The notes under the pieces: generated by a model
Told to the model about the DNA's origin: nothing
The model's database searches: none
What the model saw: the letters and a program-made list of their open reading frames with translations, nothing else
Made by a program: the position numbers and the translations under genes
In this document: piece by piece, positions 32,868 through 44,370 of the stretch
Numbering within the stretch: the first letter of the stretch is position 1
Layout: every line of letters starts with the position of its first letter
Source: Cydia pomonella
Taxonomy: Eukaryota > Arthropoda > Insecta > Lepidoptera > Tortricidae
Assembly (NCBI RefSeq): GCF_033807575.1
Contig: NC_084705.1
Location: forward strand, 11,774,019 to 11,838,018
Reading direction: 5' to 3'
Length of the DNA stretch: 64,000 bases

Positions 32868-33310
32868 TATACACCGTGGGCCCATATAACCTGACAGATT
32901 TTAAAGGTGTATTCATGACCGCCTTTAGAGTAAAATTTCATACAAAATTTTCTGATATCGGTCTTGTGATAATGAGAATTCTTGTGAAATTGTGTTTCTG
33001 TAATAACTCAGTGAAAAACGACTTTTGGCTGCGACTCTGCGACTATGTTATTTAGTTAGGCATACCTACTGACAGTACTGATAGACATTAAAGTTTTAAA
33101 GGAAACTCGCAAAGTTTATTTAATATTAAAAACAACTTTGGTTATTTGTGGCAATTTTTTTTTGCCAAAATGTTGAAAGAAATAACGTGTCATATGTAGA
33201 AAACACTCTTTTTTTTTGTTGCCGAATTCGACCACAAGTTATATAAATTTTTTTGCTCCTGAGAAATGCGTGGTGCAAATCTGTCGGGTTATATGGGCCC
33301 ACAGTGTATA
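32868..33310. mobile_element. Terminal-inverted-repeat element, 443 bp (copy 2)
   Basis: The ends are TATACACCGTGGGCCCATAT at 32868 and ATATGGGCCCACAGTGTATA at 33310, with the match continuing inward (AACCTGACAGATTT against AAATCTGTCGGGTT). The right-hand interior, read in reverse, contains CACCACGCATTTCTCAGGAG and CACGTTATTTCTTTCAACAT, matching the left-hand interior of the element at 11336. The two copies are therefore in opposite orientation. The 67-codon frame inside (32852-33055) is not a gene. Confidence 0.85.
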
Positions 33311-33572
33311 ATAAAAAATATATAATTGGAAACGCCGACTACAATTTTTTTCTTGTGAGTGACGCCACTAGCAGAAACAAGTGTAACAACAGCGAAAAGT
33401 TTGCACTGCACATTTGACGTTTCTTTGTTACTGCACTGCTATTATGACCTCACAAGAATAGGCTGCCTTTTTAGCGGGAACAATTTATGGTATAAATTTT
33501 AATCAATTTTTCTTCGCATTTACCGATATTAATTTCATGAAATATAAATTTTCTTCTTCACTCACAAGCTTC

Positions 33573-33764
33573 TTACTCTACAAGCTGTAACTTCACAAAC
33601 TCTATATCATACCGACACATGGGCGTAAGGTGAAAAATTTATTCACTATTCATTATTTTTAATTAATTTTATCATAAAATAGTTCTTGTAGTAACGAAAT
33701 GTCCAAGCCACATATTTTGACTGAGGTGTAGAGTTTGTGAAGTTAGGGCTTGTAGAGTTAGTAA
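33573..33764. mobile_element. Foldback with 32- to 36-base arms
   Basis: The left arm (33573-33604) contains CTCTACAAGCTGTAACTTC and ACAAACTCTA. The right arm (33729-33764) is its reverse complement with a few differences and a small insertion. The 125-base interior is AT-rich. Confidence 0.75.
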
Positions 33765-35320
33765 CTTGGCTCTATAAGAGAAAGAGATCTGATAACTTTT
33801 TGACTTCTTTTCTGTTTCGTCTTGGCAAAATTTTACATGAAAATGTTTTTGGTGGGATTTCACTTCTTTTTGTAAGCTGCTTATGACAATCTTCCGTCCC
33901 CTAATTTAAAGAGTTGGGGGTGATTTACTATTAAAAATCCTGAAATATCTTGCATCTTTTATACAATCTGCTTTTTACTGATCCCCACTACAAACTTCAA
34001 GCCCCCCCCCCCAACGCACTTTTCCAGCCCATCTTGGGGTTAAAAAATATTCTATATCCTTCCCCACAACAAAAACTATCTACATACCAAATTTCAACTA
34101 AATCGGTTCAGCGGTTATTGATTCACCATACAAAACACCAACCCCCTTTTAAAAATAAAAAGTCATATACAGTCGCAAAAAAAATAAATAAATACAGAAA
34201 CGAATAAACAAAACAAAGACACACAAGCTCAATATGGACAATAGGGTGTAAGTCCAATAGGGTTGTTGACTGTATTGTGCAAAAAAAATATATAAATAAA
34301 TTTTACATCTACCATGACTAACACTAAATTTATTGAGGAAAAAAATGAACATGACGTCTTAGTTGCTGATCGTATTGACTGTTCGAAAAAAGGGACTTGA
34401 TTTGACATAGCAGTCAACCACCTTACAAGCATTAATTACAGCACAGTAGCAATAAGTATACAACTTTTAAGAACTGTAATAATATAACATCTATAACTAT
34501 TGTTTACATTTACGAGTAAACTCAAAGTGCGACGATGGGCTCGATACTTTTGCCGCGAGTCTGGTGACTGCACAGCGGTGTTTTTCAGCCTATACCTATC
34601 TCTTTGCTAAAACAAAAGATAATATTAATTGCTAACATGCCTTCATAGCCTGCGTTAACATTTAAGTAGATGCTTTAGGGGGTAAAAATTTCATGTTTTT
34701 GAATGTTGTTGTTGTTTGTGCACTAATCTTACATACCAAATTACAGCTTCCAAGGACTTCAGTTCAGTAAGTACTCTTAGAGTTTTGATGATCATCAGTG
34801 AGTGTATAGTCAGTGACGAAATCGGGGTTTTTTAATATATAAATAAAATTTTAAGTATTTAAGCTATGCAATTGAAAAGTTGTATGCTTAATAAGTTTAC
34901 TATTGAAATCATATCCCGAGGGTTTTATCTGGTATAATCCTAAACCAAGTAGGGTTCCAAAAACGACGAACTTCGCTTTGCTCGTCTTGGCGGGGGCAAT
35001 AAGCCTATTGATGCTACGTTACTGCTTTACAGACAAGAATACATAAACGAACAAATACTATTAACAGATACCCAAGGAGATGACAGAATAGAGGCCCCGA
35101 CTTGGCGGCAAGTTTATCGGAGCTCTGCACTTGAACAAATATTACTTAGCGCCTCGGGCTCAGTCCCACACCAAAATTTCACGTACACATTACATTGAAA
35201 TACATTTGCAATGTTAGTGCACGTATATCTTCTATCTCTTATACTATTTACATACCACTACTTGAGTGTTTAAATTTCAGAGTACCGTAGAGAGAGTTTC
35301 ACCAGTAAAATAGTTGCTCG
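33765..35320. other. Unassigned, includes probable repeat at 33930-34160
   Basis: The stretch 33930-34160 includes a run of 11 C near 34003 and the phrase CATACCAAATTTCAACTAAA then TCGGTTCAGCGG, which I remember as a common repeat in moths. The remainder, including A-rich sequence at 34170-34340, shows nothing assignable. Confidence 0.35.
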
Positions 35321-35323
35321 AGA

Positions 35324-35493
35324 CCCGATTCGAACTTTAAGATACGTCAAATATTAGGTCTAGGTATACGATATGGATCAAATATATCACTGCCAAAAGT
35401 GAAATTTTGTTTGAAGAACCGTTACTTTTGACACTGACATATCCGATACATATTGTATCTAGACCTAATATTTGACGTATAAGTTCGAATCGG
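35324..35493. mobile_element. MITE, about 170 bp
   Basis: The left arm (CCCGATTCGAACTTTAAGAT, ACGTCAAATATTAGGTCTAG) and the right arm (its reverse complement, ending CGAATCGGG) pair over more than 40 bases with few differences. The interior contains CAAAAGTGAAATTTTG and TGACACTGACATATCCGATA, related to the MITE at 29641. Confidence 0.82.
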
Positions 35494-35848
35494 GCCGTCG
35501 GTTTATCATCAAGTACGAGTATCTACCGTATTACGTATAACTTTTAAATGTTGTACATTTGGTTTTTATTAAAATTAAATGTAAAATAGTGTTTTGTATG
35601 TACGTAATTTTATCACTACCAAATTGTTGTACCTACCCATATTCGTAGTGAAAATATAAAGAATGATAGGGCTTTATATCAAGGATCGACAAAAGATAAC
35701 GCAGACACCATAATTAATAATTACCTACATGTTACATACTTTTAAGCAATGGCTATTGACAGTGCAGCGATTGGAACGAAATGAAATAATATGAAAATTG
35801 GAATGGAACGATTTTTTATTATTATTAATATCATTCTTACTGATAGTG

Positions 35849-35867
35849 TTAGGTTAGGTTAGGTTAG
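35849..35867 (+). repeat. Short TTAGG tract
   Basis: Three full TTAGG units and a partial fourth occur in tandem. TTAGG is the usual insect telomere repeat. Such short internal tracts are frequent and do not by themselves show a telomere. Confidence 0.9.
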
Positions 35868-35869
35868 TG

Positions 35870-37440
35870 ACGTGAATCAAAAGGGCTTAAAAATATCTTA
35901 AGGTGCAGCGAAAAGGCGTAATTCGCGTAATGACTAATTTGATTTATTTTTATTATTGCACCTTGCAATTTACAAAGCTTTGACCGGCCAGACAAACAAG
36001 CGGTGGACGCAATAAGCTCGCAATTTCGCACCGACGGTCCACAAATTTACCAACCGAAATGAAGTCTCAACTGCGACAGACTGAGCTGTCAATAGGCCAC
36101 CACTTTTATTACTTACGCTGCTATTGAATTCCGCTGTAACTGTCGAACGTTCACTCTCGCGTCCGACAATGGGCTGAAGTTAGACAATAGTTCCTAACTA
36201 ATGCGTCAGGAATTATTATAACTGTGAAAATAGGCTACGACCTACTCCGTAATAAAAAATGAAATTTGTTTCCTTTTAGGCCATTTGCACCTATTGAGTT
36301 ATTTAGAGACATTAATGTCATTTGATTTTTTTGTTAGTAAAGAAGTGTCATGTTTAAGCTACGTTCTTTGTTCTTACGAGTTTTTGCCAATTTAAAATCA
36401 ATATTATGACCAAATTGTTTTCACACTACGACGGTAGCATAAGTTTTGCCTGATGGTGATCTGAGGGCACTAATAGAAGCTTATATATGCTTTGTGTGGT
36501 GACTGAAACTGCTGCAGTCTATTTCCCAAGAAACCTATATCACAGTTACAATAGGGCTGAGTTAATATTACTATTTTACCATTTAGCAGTGTAATGTTTC
36601 CGTTATCGTTTAGACACAAACACCGGAATTCCCAAATGCGGGAAACATGAATTAAAGCAAAGTTCAGGAGGGCGCTCTTTTATGATGTGTGGTTATCTCA
36701 TGGAGCGGCGCGAACGGTGCTTGCATATAGCAAAACTTGACAATGGTAACTTTGCGTTTGCAAAACTTAACGTTCAAAATTTGAAGATTGCGTGTTATTC
36801 GAAAACGGATCTTTAGATCAGGTATTAGTGTTTCTGTTGGGTGTAAATGTATGTTGGTGGTTGCATGCGAGCCTTCACGGCGGCAGGTATTGTGGCAGTG
36901 CGCTTTGTTTGCGAGTGTCGCCGATATATCTGGAAAGTTCTGCGTTGCAGCGACGCATCTCTCCGGCCCTGTTTATATCAACTTTAGATCGCATGTGTTG
37001 TCAAATTTTTTTATCACCGAAGCTTTTATGTTGTAATTACATTTCAATTTGTGTAAAAACAAAAATATGTTTAAACAAGCTTCATATGGGCATTACCCGA
37101 AGGGAATAAAGGTAATAAGGCCTTTTAGGAACAAAAATAAAAAACAAACTTAGATGATCTTAATTTTTTTTTGTTATAATGTTTTTGAAACACGAATTCG
37201 ATTTTTTTTCATTCCCTAAAATTGACATTTCAGACCAATGTTTTCTTTAACAAAATACTTGAAACGCAAAAGGACAAAAATACATATCGACATAGCTTAG
37301 AATATTTCATAATAATGAACACAAATCACCAAATTAAATAAGAAATATTATAAAAAAATATAAGGATACATTTTAATCGGGTCTCTATTTTCTCCCATAG
37401 GTAAAGTTTTAAGTCAAAGTGTATTGTTTGTCCTCATTTT
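35870..37440. other. Unassigned region
   Basis: Overlapping plus-strand frames at 36788-37109 (up to 105 codons) cover a moderately GC-rich patch but show no known domain. No repeat edges were recognised. Confidence 0.3.
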
Positions 37441-37444
37441 TTTA

Positions 37445-37575
37445 GTCATAATTTGTTTTTTATCAGAAACGCGTAACTTTTCAGGATTGGCATGAAACAA
37501 TCTTAACCTAACCTAACCTATCTATAGGATAACCTTACGAAAATCCTGAAAAGTTAACGGTTTCAGAGTTATGAC
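37445..37575. repeat. Foldback with CCTAA tract in the loop
   Basis: The left arm (37445-37488) contains AACGCGTAACTTTTCAGGAT. The right arm (37542-37575) contains ATCCTGAAAAGTTAACGG and AGAGTTATGAC. The pairing is interrupted by a gap of about 10 bases in the left arm. The loop holds a TTAACCTAACCTAACCTA tract (37503-37520), the complement of the telomere-type repeat. Confidence 0.7.
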
Positions 37576-37579
37576 TAAT

Positions 37580-38405
37580 GTTAATCTGACTATCATTGCA
37601 TTATGACTTTCAATAATTATGTCAAACTAAGGGATCCGATTTTAATCTTATTGAGCTTCATTATGTAAAATTATTGACCGAATCGGTTCGGCCATCGTGT
37701 CAAATTGTTTCAGTCGTGCACAATTGTGAAGGTATGTATAATTAAGAATATGAATCTGCAAAGGCCATATTGCAGATTTAATCGAGAAGCGTAAAATATC
37801 GTTTTAAATATGCACTGTCAGAAACCTATATTTGCATAATGACATGTCTCATCGTACCCATCGTGTTTAATAAATACTATGGTGAATCTACAATAACGGT
37901 TTGGGTCAGTAGATGAGTTGTTAATATACCTATGGGCGGGTCATAGACATTTTTTTTGCAAATTCGTTCGCGTCTTTCCTGTAGACATCGCAAAGTTAAG
38001 GAAACCTAAAGCTAATGTTTACGCGGCACCTTTACAGGCCGGATACATTTTTTCAGTACTTGAGACTCAAAAATGAAAAACCGGATATGTATGTACCAGA
38101 GTCGTTAAATTTCATTGTATTGTCCACAGAAGTGACCTTTTTCTAAAATGTCTTTGACCGGCCCCTTGCATATCCATTTAAACCGTTCATGGTTTAAGAG
38201 CCATTTATAGAATAAGAAACGTGTATCGGACTATGATCTAGTTACTTTGAATTATTATACGTAGTTATTGCTCTTAAGATAAAAAAAATAAGAGTTATTT
38301 ACACGTTTTTGAAATACGGACATTCGGACAAATACAACATTTTATTACTAGTTTATGTAAATGTTCTCAATTCTATTCCATATGAAAGTAAAGAAGGTAA
38401 CGTGT
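37580..38405. other. Unassigned AT-rich region
   Basis: No gene or recognised repeat. Confidence 0.3.
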
Positions 38406-38408
38406 ACA

Positions 38409-38564
38409 GTAGTGCATTGTTTTCCATCGTGTTTTCTCGGAAACGTTCGTATTTGTCATGCTAGTTCAGTCAATGTCAGTAGCTTTTGTACCGAGACTGA
38501 CTGAAATAGCAAGACACGTTCGTAAGTTTCCGTGGAATTACGATGGAAAATAATTATGCACTAC
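38409..38564. mobile_element. MITE, 156 bp
   Basis: The left end GTAGTGCATTGTTTTCCATC and the right end GATGGAAAATAATTATGCAC then TAC are inverted repeats, with a four-base difference in spacing. The inversion continues inward through CGGAAACGTTCGTATTTGTC. It is non-coding. Confidence 0.8.
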
Positions 38565-38569
38565 ATATG

Positions 38570-40460
38570 TACGTAAGGAAACTGAGTCTATCAGTTCCGA
38601 CTCAGTTTCAGAGTTAGACCTAGGTAAGTAAGTATCTATTTGTACCTAAAAACTAAGTCCGAACTATCTATTTGAACAGAGTTAACGAGTTTAGACTGAA
38701 CTGAAAACTAAACCGTTTTTTTGCATATTCAGTGAACATTCCGTACTGCTCACCAGTTCTCTATCGCAAACATTTTTGTCGATACGTAGTATTCCATTTC
38801 AAATAAAGTTGTAAACAATATATGAATTTTTTATTCCAACTTCAAAAGGATGTTAGTTGCGGCGCGTCCAGCTTTGGAGGGAATGCAGTGTTTTTTTTTT
38901 TTTAATTTCCTGGTAACACACTTTTACCACAGATTTAGACTGAGAGTCAGACTTCTACATTTGGGTACTCATTCGAATAGGAGCAGATATTTGAAACAAC
39001 TTAGTACCAAACTTATTTTAAGTTTCTGGGGTTCTAAGTAATTTAATTTTCCACATATTACGAATTGCCTTCAAGTTTCAAATTGACAATTAGAGGACAA
39101 GTTAGTTTTAAACCTACATTAGCTGAATCAAAGTAATGAATAACGGCATTCAACACACATTGTGTATGTAGTTATCTGCATACTTCTAATTACGAATTCG
39201 TATAACCGATGATATGTGAACAAAGGATCATTTCAATGTGTATTCCAAAACAGTATTAGTTTTGATATGTGTTTTATTTAAACGTATATTAATGTACTTA
39301 GTCATGAGATAATACCTACTATAGTAACTGAGAAGCTAAAATACTAAGTAGGCGACTTTATACTTCAAGATCATCCACTACCGAATTTGACGAATTCGTT
39401 TAGGAAACTATTTCTATAATCCCACTAGGACTAAAATTTTACTTTGATTATAGACAATACTCGTACCTAGAAATGCCAATAGGTGACTTATCAATCGGTT
39501 CAATAAAAAAATATCCAAATAATTTTGTTCATGTTACATTTTTATTCGGCAGATTCGGGCGCTAACCGATGAGCTCCATTTGTGTCGTCGGAATAGCTAA
39601 CAGTGTTGGTTCGTATCTAGAACGTTTTCCCTTGCCTACTGTTTATCCTCAATCGGCTGCGTGTTTCTGCAAATACGAGTATCGATACCGAGAGCGAGTA
39701 GATTTAATGGAAACCATTGTGATTTAATGTATTTTATTGGGTTTTGTAGCTATGTAGTCCTAAAGAGTTAAAGGGCGTACGAGCAAAAAAATAAGAAAAT
39801 ATGTAAGTGCAACCGAGTAGAAGATCAAATCAAAATTTGTAGAACAAGGTGATTTGTTTCATCATGATGTTTGATACGTTACATAAATAAAATAGTGTGT
39901 TTAACAGCCAACGAGAGCATGCTGACATTTATATCTTTCAGTTGACATAACATGTGAACATGGAAAGTTTGCGTGTAAAACTAATTAAATATTTCGTTGG
40001 TGCTCGTTTGCACTGGGCAGTGGACGCGGTCCTGCAACTATTTTCATTACAAGCCGTACCCGTTCAGCGGAGAATAAACTTGTTGTGTATTAAATAATGA
40101 TTTCATTTGGTCCTTTACTTTTTATAGGGAGTTATTTTGTTTTCCTTTCTTTTAAACGATTCCTCGCCGTTTCGGCAGCTTTTGCCTGCGACATCGTTGA
40201 TGTAAAATATAAATGTGATTTGTATCCATTGCAGGAAAGAGGTAAAGTCTGCCTACGCTAAGTTTTCACGCTTAGAGCAACGTAAAGTACGAGTATACCT
40301 AATTATCACTACCAAGTCAACGTAAACGTAAACGGCGTCTGGCATTTTGGCGGTTGTCAATGAGACAGCGTTTTTTTTCAAAATTACAATCCGCTAATTA
40401 AAAAAAAATCATTCGTCCCTTTTATGGATCCCGTTTAACAAAATAATAATTTTAACACGT
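38570..40460. other. Unassigned region
   Basis: The GC-richer stretches 39540-39700 and 39990-40080 have no recognisable frame. No repeat is recognised. Confidence 0.3.
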
Positions 40461-40465
40461 TTTTA

Positions 40466-41301
40466 GGGTTCCGTAGCCAAATGGCAAAAAACGGAACCCT
40501 TATAGATTCGTCATGTCCGATTCTGTCACAGCCACTTTTTTCCGAAACTATAAAAGCTATACTGTTCAAACTTGGTAAGTAGATGTATTCTATGAACCGC
40601 ATTATGATGTTTACATAAAAATAAAAACAATAAATTTTGGGGGTTCCCCATACATAGAACTGAAACTCAAAAAATCTTTTTTCATCAAACCCATACGTGT
40701 GGGGTATCTATGGATAGGTCTTTAAAAATGATATTGAGGTTTCTAATATAATTTTTTTCTAAACTGAATAGTTTGCGCGAGAGACACTTCCAAAGTGGTA
40801 AAAAGTGTGTCCCCCCCCCCCCCCGTAACTTCTAAAATAACAGAATGAAAAATCAAAAAAAAATATATGATATACATTGCCATGCAATCTTCCACCGAAA
40901 ATTGGTTCGAACGAGATCTAGTAAGTAGTTTTTTTTTAATACGTCATAAAAATTAAAAAAAAAAAAAAATTTTTTTTCATCAAACCCATACGTGTGGGGT
41001 ATCTAGGGATAGGTCTTCAAAAATGATATTTAGGTTTCTAATATCATTTTTTTCTAAACTGAATAGTTTGCGCGAGAGACACTTCCAAAGTGAAAAAATG
41101 TGTCCCCCCCCCCCCCCCCCCGTAACTTCTAAAATAACAGAATGAAAAATCTAAAAAAAATATATGATATAAGTACATTACCATGCAAACTTCCACCGAA
41201 AATTGGTTTGAACCAGATCTAGTAAGTAGTTTTTTTTATTACGTCATAAATGGTACGGAACCCTTCATGGGCGAGTCCGACTCGCACTTGGCCGCTTTTT
41301 T
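40466..41301 (+). mobile_element. Tandem-unit element, longest complete copy
   Basis: The head at 40466 reads GGGTTCCGTAGCC, ATGGCAAAAAACGGAACCC, then GTCACAGCC. Two copies of a 295-base unit start at about 40686 and 40981 with CAAACCCATACGTGTGGGGT. Each contains TTTGCGCGAGAGACACTTCC and a run of C (14 C at 40811-40824; 18 C at 41104-41121). The tail holds TACGGAACCC, the CGAGT CCG ACTCG hairpin, CACTTGGCCGC and a T run. There is no open frame. A (ATT)n tract and AATAAA follow at 41365-41400 and may belong to a neighbouring LINE end. Class unknown; no terminal inverted repeats were seen. Confidence 0.82.
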
Positions 41302-41515
41302 GTGTTTTGTATTTTACTTATATTATCCATAGTGTAAAAAACCTAATCTAAGATCTTTGATAAATAAAGCAAATTTTAATATTATTATTATTATTTTTTA
41401 TTTCATTTAATTGTATTTTTTTTTCTCGCCCTCTTTTGTAATTTTATTGATTTTCCGCTAGTCTATTGTACTCAGTGCTATATTTGTTTACCATTCTTCA
41501 TCAATTCTCATCTAC

Positions 41516-41640
41516 TCAAAGGTTAACTGGAAGAAATCCCTTAAAGGGATAAGTTCGTCTTTGTACTACTTATCCTGTGCCATATTTATATTTTGTCTTT
41601 TGTACAATAAAGAGTTTATACATACATACATACATATATT
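41516..41640 (+). mobile_element. LINE 3' end with CATA tail
   Basis: The sequence AAAGGTTAACTGGAAGAAAT, CCCTTAAAGGGATAAGTTCG, then TGTACAATAAAGAGTTTATA is followed by (CATA)n. The poly(A) signal and the simple-repeat tail fit a 5'-truncated non-LTR insertion. The same type of tail occurs at 46505 and, reversed, at 57348. Confidence 0.72.
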
Positions 41641-41669
41641 ATCATTCCACGAAGTTTCCCGTCCACTGT

Positions 41670-41965
41670 TAAATTATATTAAAAATCTAAGTCATCATCA
41701 TCTACCTCGCGTTATCCTGGCTTTATGCCACGGCTTATTTTAGAGCCTTGGGACCGCTTGGCAACTAATCCCAAGAATTGGCGTAGGCACTAGTTTTTAC
41801 GTAAGCGACTGCCACGTTTTGCTTCACCGAAAAGCGAATGGTAAATATCATATGATATTTCGTACATAAGTTCCTAAAAACTCATTGGTGCGAGCTGGGG
41901 TTTGAACTCGTGACCTCTGGATTGAAAATCGCACGCTCTTACCGCTGGGCCACCAACGCTTCTTA
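41670..41965 (-). mobile_element. tRNA-derived SINE, family 2 (copy 2)
   Basis: On the minus strand the head has an A box (TGGCCCAGCGGTAAGAGCG, about 41954-41936) and a B box (AGTTCAAACCCC, about 41908-41897). The body (TTCGGTGAAGCAAAACGTGG, CAATTCTTGGGATTAGTTGC) ends in GATGATGATGA near 41696. It matches the copy at 16884 in the same order, with an internal deletion relative to that copy. Confidence 0.85.
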
Positions 41966-42167
41966 TTAAAATTATCTTTTACAAAAATCCAAAGAAAAAC
42001 CAAATGCTCCACAATAATAAGGTATACCATATATATATTGTGATGTTAGTATCTAGTGTTAAGCAATAATGTTAAGTGAGGGGTAAGCAATAATGTGCCT
42101 TCTATAATTGTATTAAGGTGCATCGATTTTATTCGCTACAAATGGTCACCTATTTGGGCCTGCTTGC

Positions 42168-42262
42168 CATCTGCTCAGTTGGTCCAGTGGTGTGAGGGCT
42201 TGACTAACAAGCTTGGGGCACCCGGTTCAATCCCCGCAGCGGGCGAACTTTTTCCATGTTTA
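42168..42262 (+). mobile_element. tRNA-like SINE head (third type)
   Basis: TTGGTCCAGTGGTGTGAGG (A box) and GGTTCAATCCC (B box, 42223-42233) lie at tRNA-like spacing. A stem CTTG-ACTAA-CAAG sits where an anticodon arm would be. The acceptor ends do not pair, and TTTTT follows GCGGGCGAAC. It is more likely a SINE head than a working tRNA gene. Confidence 0.55.
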
Positions 42263-42740
42263 TTTGTTTATTTTGTGCATTAATGTTTAGATTTAGAATT
42301 TTGGTTGCGGTCATGACGAGAAATCAACAAAAATTAAATTGAACGGACACTTGAGCTCGTGACGGCGACTCGGGTAAACATCCTCCGCTGTTCTTGTGAA
42401 ATGTGATATGGAATATTCATTATACCGAAATTGTTTAAATGTGCAATCTGGAAATCCAACTAGCTGGAGTGATTATATTTTGTTTATATTGTGTGTGCCG
42501 TTTCAACTACACTAAGGGCTTAACGAAACGCCCTTTTGGTGCACAGCAAATATTGTTATTTGAAGATTGGGCTAGCTAAAAGGACAGGCAGTGGGTAGGC
42601 AGCGGCACCCAGTCGACCATCAGACTAAACGCTCCTGGCGTCCAACTAGTTTTAGGATAGTTAAGTTTCATTGTACATAGAGGTTAATAAACGTAGTTTT
42701 AACATTTATTGTGCCTTGATTTATGCCCTTGTCAGCCCGT

Positions 42741-42744
<4 letters not shown>

Positions 42745-42801
<57 letters not shown>
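42745..42801. repeat. (AT)28 microsatellite
   Basis: An uninterrupted AT run of about 56 bases. The long tyrosine-isoleucine frames on both strands are artefacts of it. Confidence 0.97.
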
Positions 42802-42803
<2 letters not shown>

Positions 42804-42804
42804 T

Positions 42805-43575
42805 AAATACCATACCATAAAATATCAATCTAGACTTCAGCAATTGCATTTTCATTTGTGGCATTATGAAAAAGTCTTCCCTACACTCCACTAACCGCGG
42901 AAGTAGGTGATAGCCGATGGGGCTCGGGCCCGGTAAATAGTAAAATGTGAGCACTCGCTTGCGTGCGTTGCCCCGTGCGTGCAACGGAGCCGATCAAATT
43001 CTTTATCGTTTTTAATGACAATTATGATTCATTTTGTATTAAGCAGAGTCTGCTAACGATACGACAAAGTTTTTTAAATAACGAAATATCGAAAAATTCA
43101 ATGTCTCGGGCGAAACACGAACTGGCGAATAAGCGATTCAAAACATTGTATTATTACAGTGTATAAATTCAATATGGGTGAACGGTGGTTAGCCCGGGAC
43201 CCAAGAAGTATATTGAGATAAATTTTGCTTAGAAATACAATGTAAATATTAACCTTACAAAATAATTCGGCCGGCAATGTAAAGCAATACACAAGTTACG
43301 AAATACGGAGCTTTTTAAAGTAACTGTCAACGCTTGTTGGTAGTCATGTCATGTCTCGTAATGTTTAATTACGGTATCATAATTAAGTGTAATCCAAAAA
43401 AAAAACTTCTTAATTTATGATTACATGCGTTAATTATATATCTTTTTTTTTTATTCGATTTACATACTGTGTAATTTGGCTCGTGTAAATAAAATACCAT
43501 CACAAATTTGTACCATAATTTATCAATTTAAATCTAGTTAAAATAGGCAGCTTTGTTACTGATCCCTTTGAGCTC
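42805..43575. other. Unassigned region
   Basis: Short unknown frames only. A GC-richer stretch at 42890-42990 has no recognisable product. Confidence 0.3.
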
Positions 43576-43579
43576 ATCT

Positions 43580-43800
43580 AAAATATATTTTTACAGTAAA
43601 TATGGCACTAATTTACCGCCTTAGTGCGGTAAATTAGCACTATACGTGTGAATGTCGAAAATTTTAAGGGCCTTATGTACTGTAAAACGTTGTACAATAC
43701 ACGAGCGAAAAGGTAATTCGCAACTCGTGTCGATTTAAAACCCTCCCTTCGGTCATGATTTAATTTATTGCCATTCGTTGCGAATTTCCTATTTTCACAC
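43580..43800. repeat. Palindromic ACAGTACATATGG family (copy at 43.6 kb)
   Basis: The sequence TTTACAGTAAATATGGCAC is followed by the hairpin AATTTACCGC / GCGGTAAATT and then by CTTATGTACTGTAAAACG. The shared core GGTAATTCGCAACTCGTGTC and CTCCCTTCGGTCATG matches 13480-13690. Confidence 0.78.
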
Positions 43801-44370
43801 TTGTATTGTAATGCACTATTTTACTTTGCTTGTATAATAATATATATCTTATTAAACCAAAAGCGTCTTTGCCTTTTTTCGAGCACGCTACATTCGGGCT
43901 AAAATAAAATATTCGGCGAGTAGAGCGATCTGTCACACTAAGTAAGTCCAATGGAAACTTCGCAACAAGCTGGTTACATGTTACCAAGATCACATTCCGT
44001 ATTCATCAAACATCCATTCTAGTCTCAATAGACGTGCCGAAACTTGGTATCGCCTCGGGGTTCATCTTAGTTTCGGAGATGGGGTACAACTTGTGAACTC
44101 CGCCGGCGAACTTTAAACCACATGTACCAAACAAGCAAGGTCAGAAATAGATTATTATGCTTACTCACTAAACACACATCTCATCACATGACACGTCATT
44201 TAGTTTGTACTTACTAATATTTACATAATAAGTACTTACTAACATGAAATGGATCTTTTGAAATTCAATTATTTAGACTATGGTTTGATATCTTTTGGCC
44301 TAACTGGATCGCAAACGCTCACTTATGGATAATTACCGAACGAGCACCCGTACACTAGGAGATCCAGACG

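Noticed and set aside
32852..33055. 67-codon frame as a peptide gene
   Set aside because: It lies inside the 443-bp terminal-inverted-repeat element.
35849..35867. Nearby telomere
   Set aside because: Under four TTAGG units surrounded by ordinary sequence.
36788..37109. Overlapping 82- and 105-codon frames
   Set aside because: The two frames start at alternative codons, overlap each other and show no known domain.
40811..41121. Sequencing artefact in the C runs
   Set aside because: Homopolymer length may be inaccurate, but runs occur at the same place in three separate units, so the feature is real even if the counts are not.
42168..42262. Functional tRNA gene
   Set aside because: A and B boxes are present, but acceptor ends do not pair and the sequence continues like a SINE.
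42709..42984. Frames rich in tyrosine and isoleucine on both strands
   Set aside because: They are translations of the (AT)28 microsatellite.
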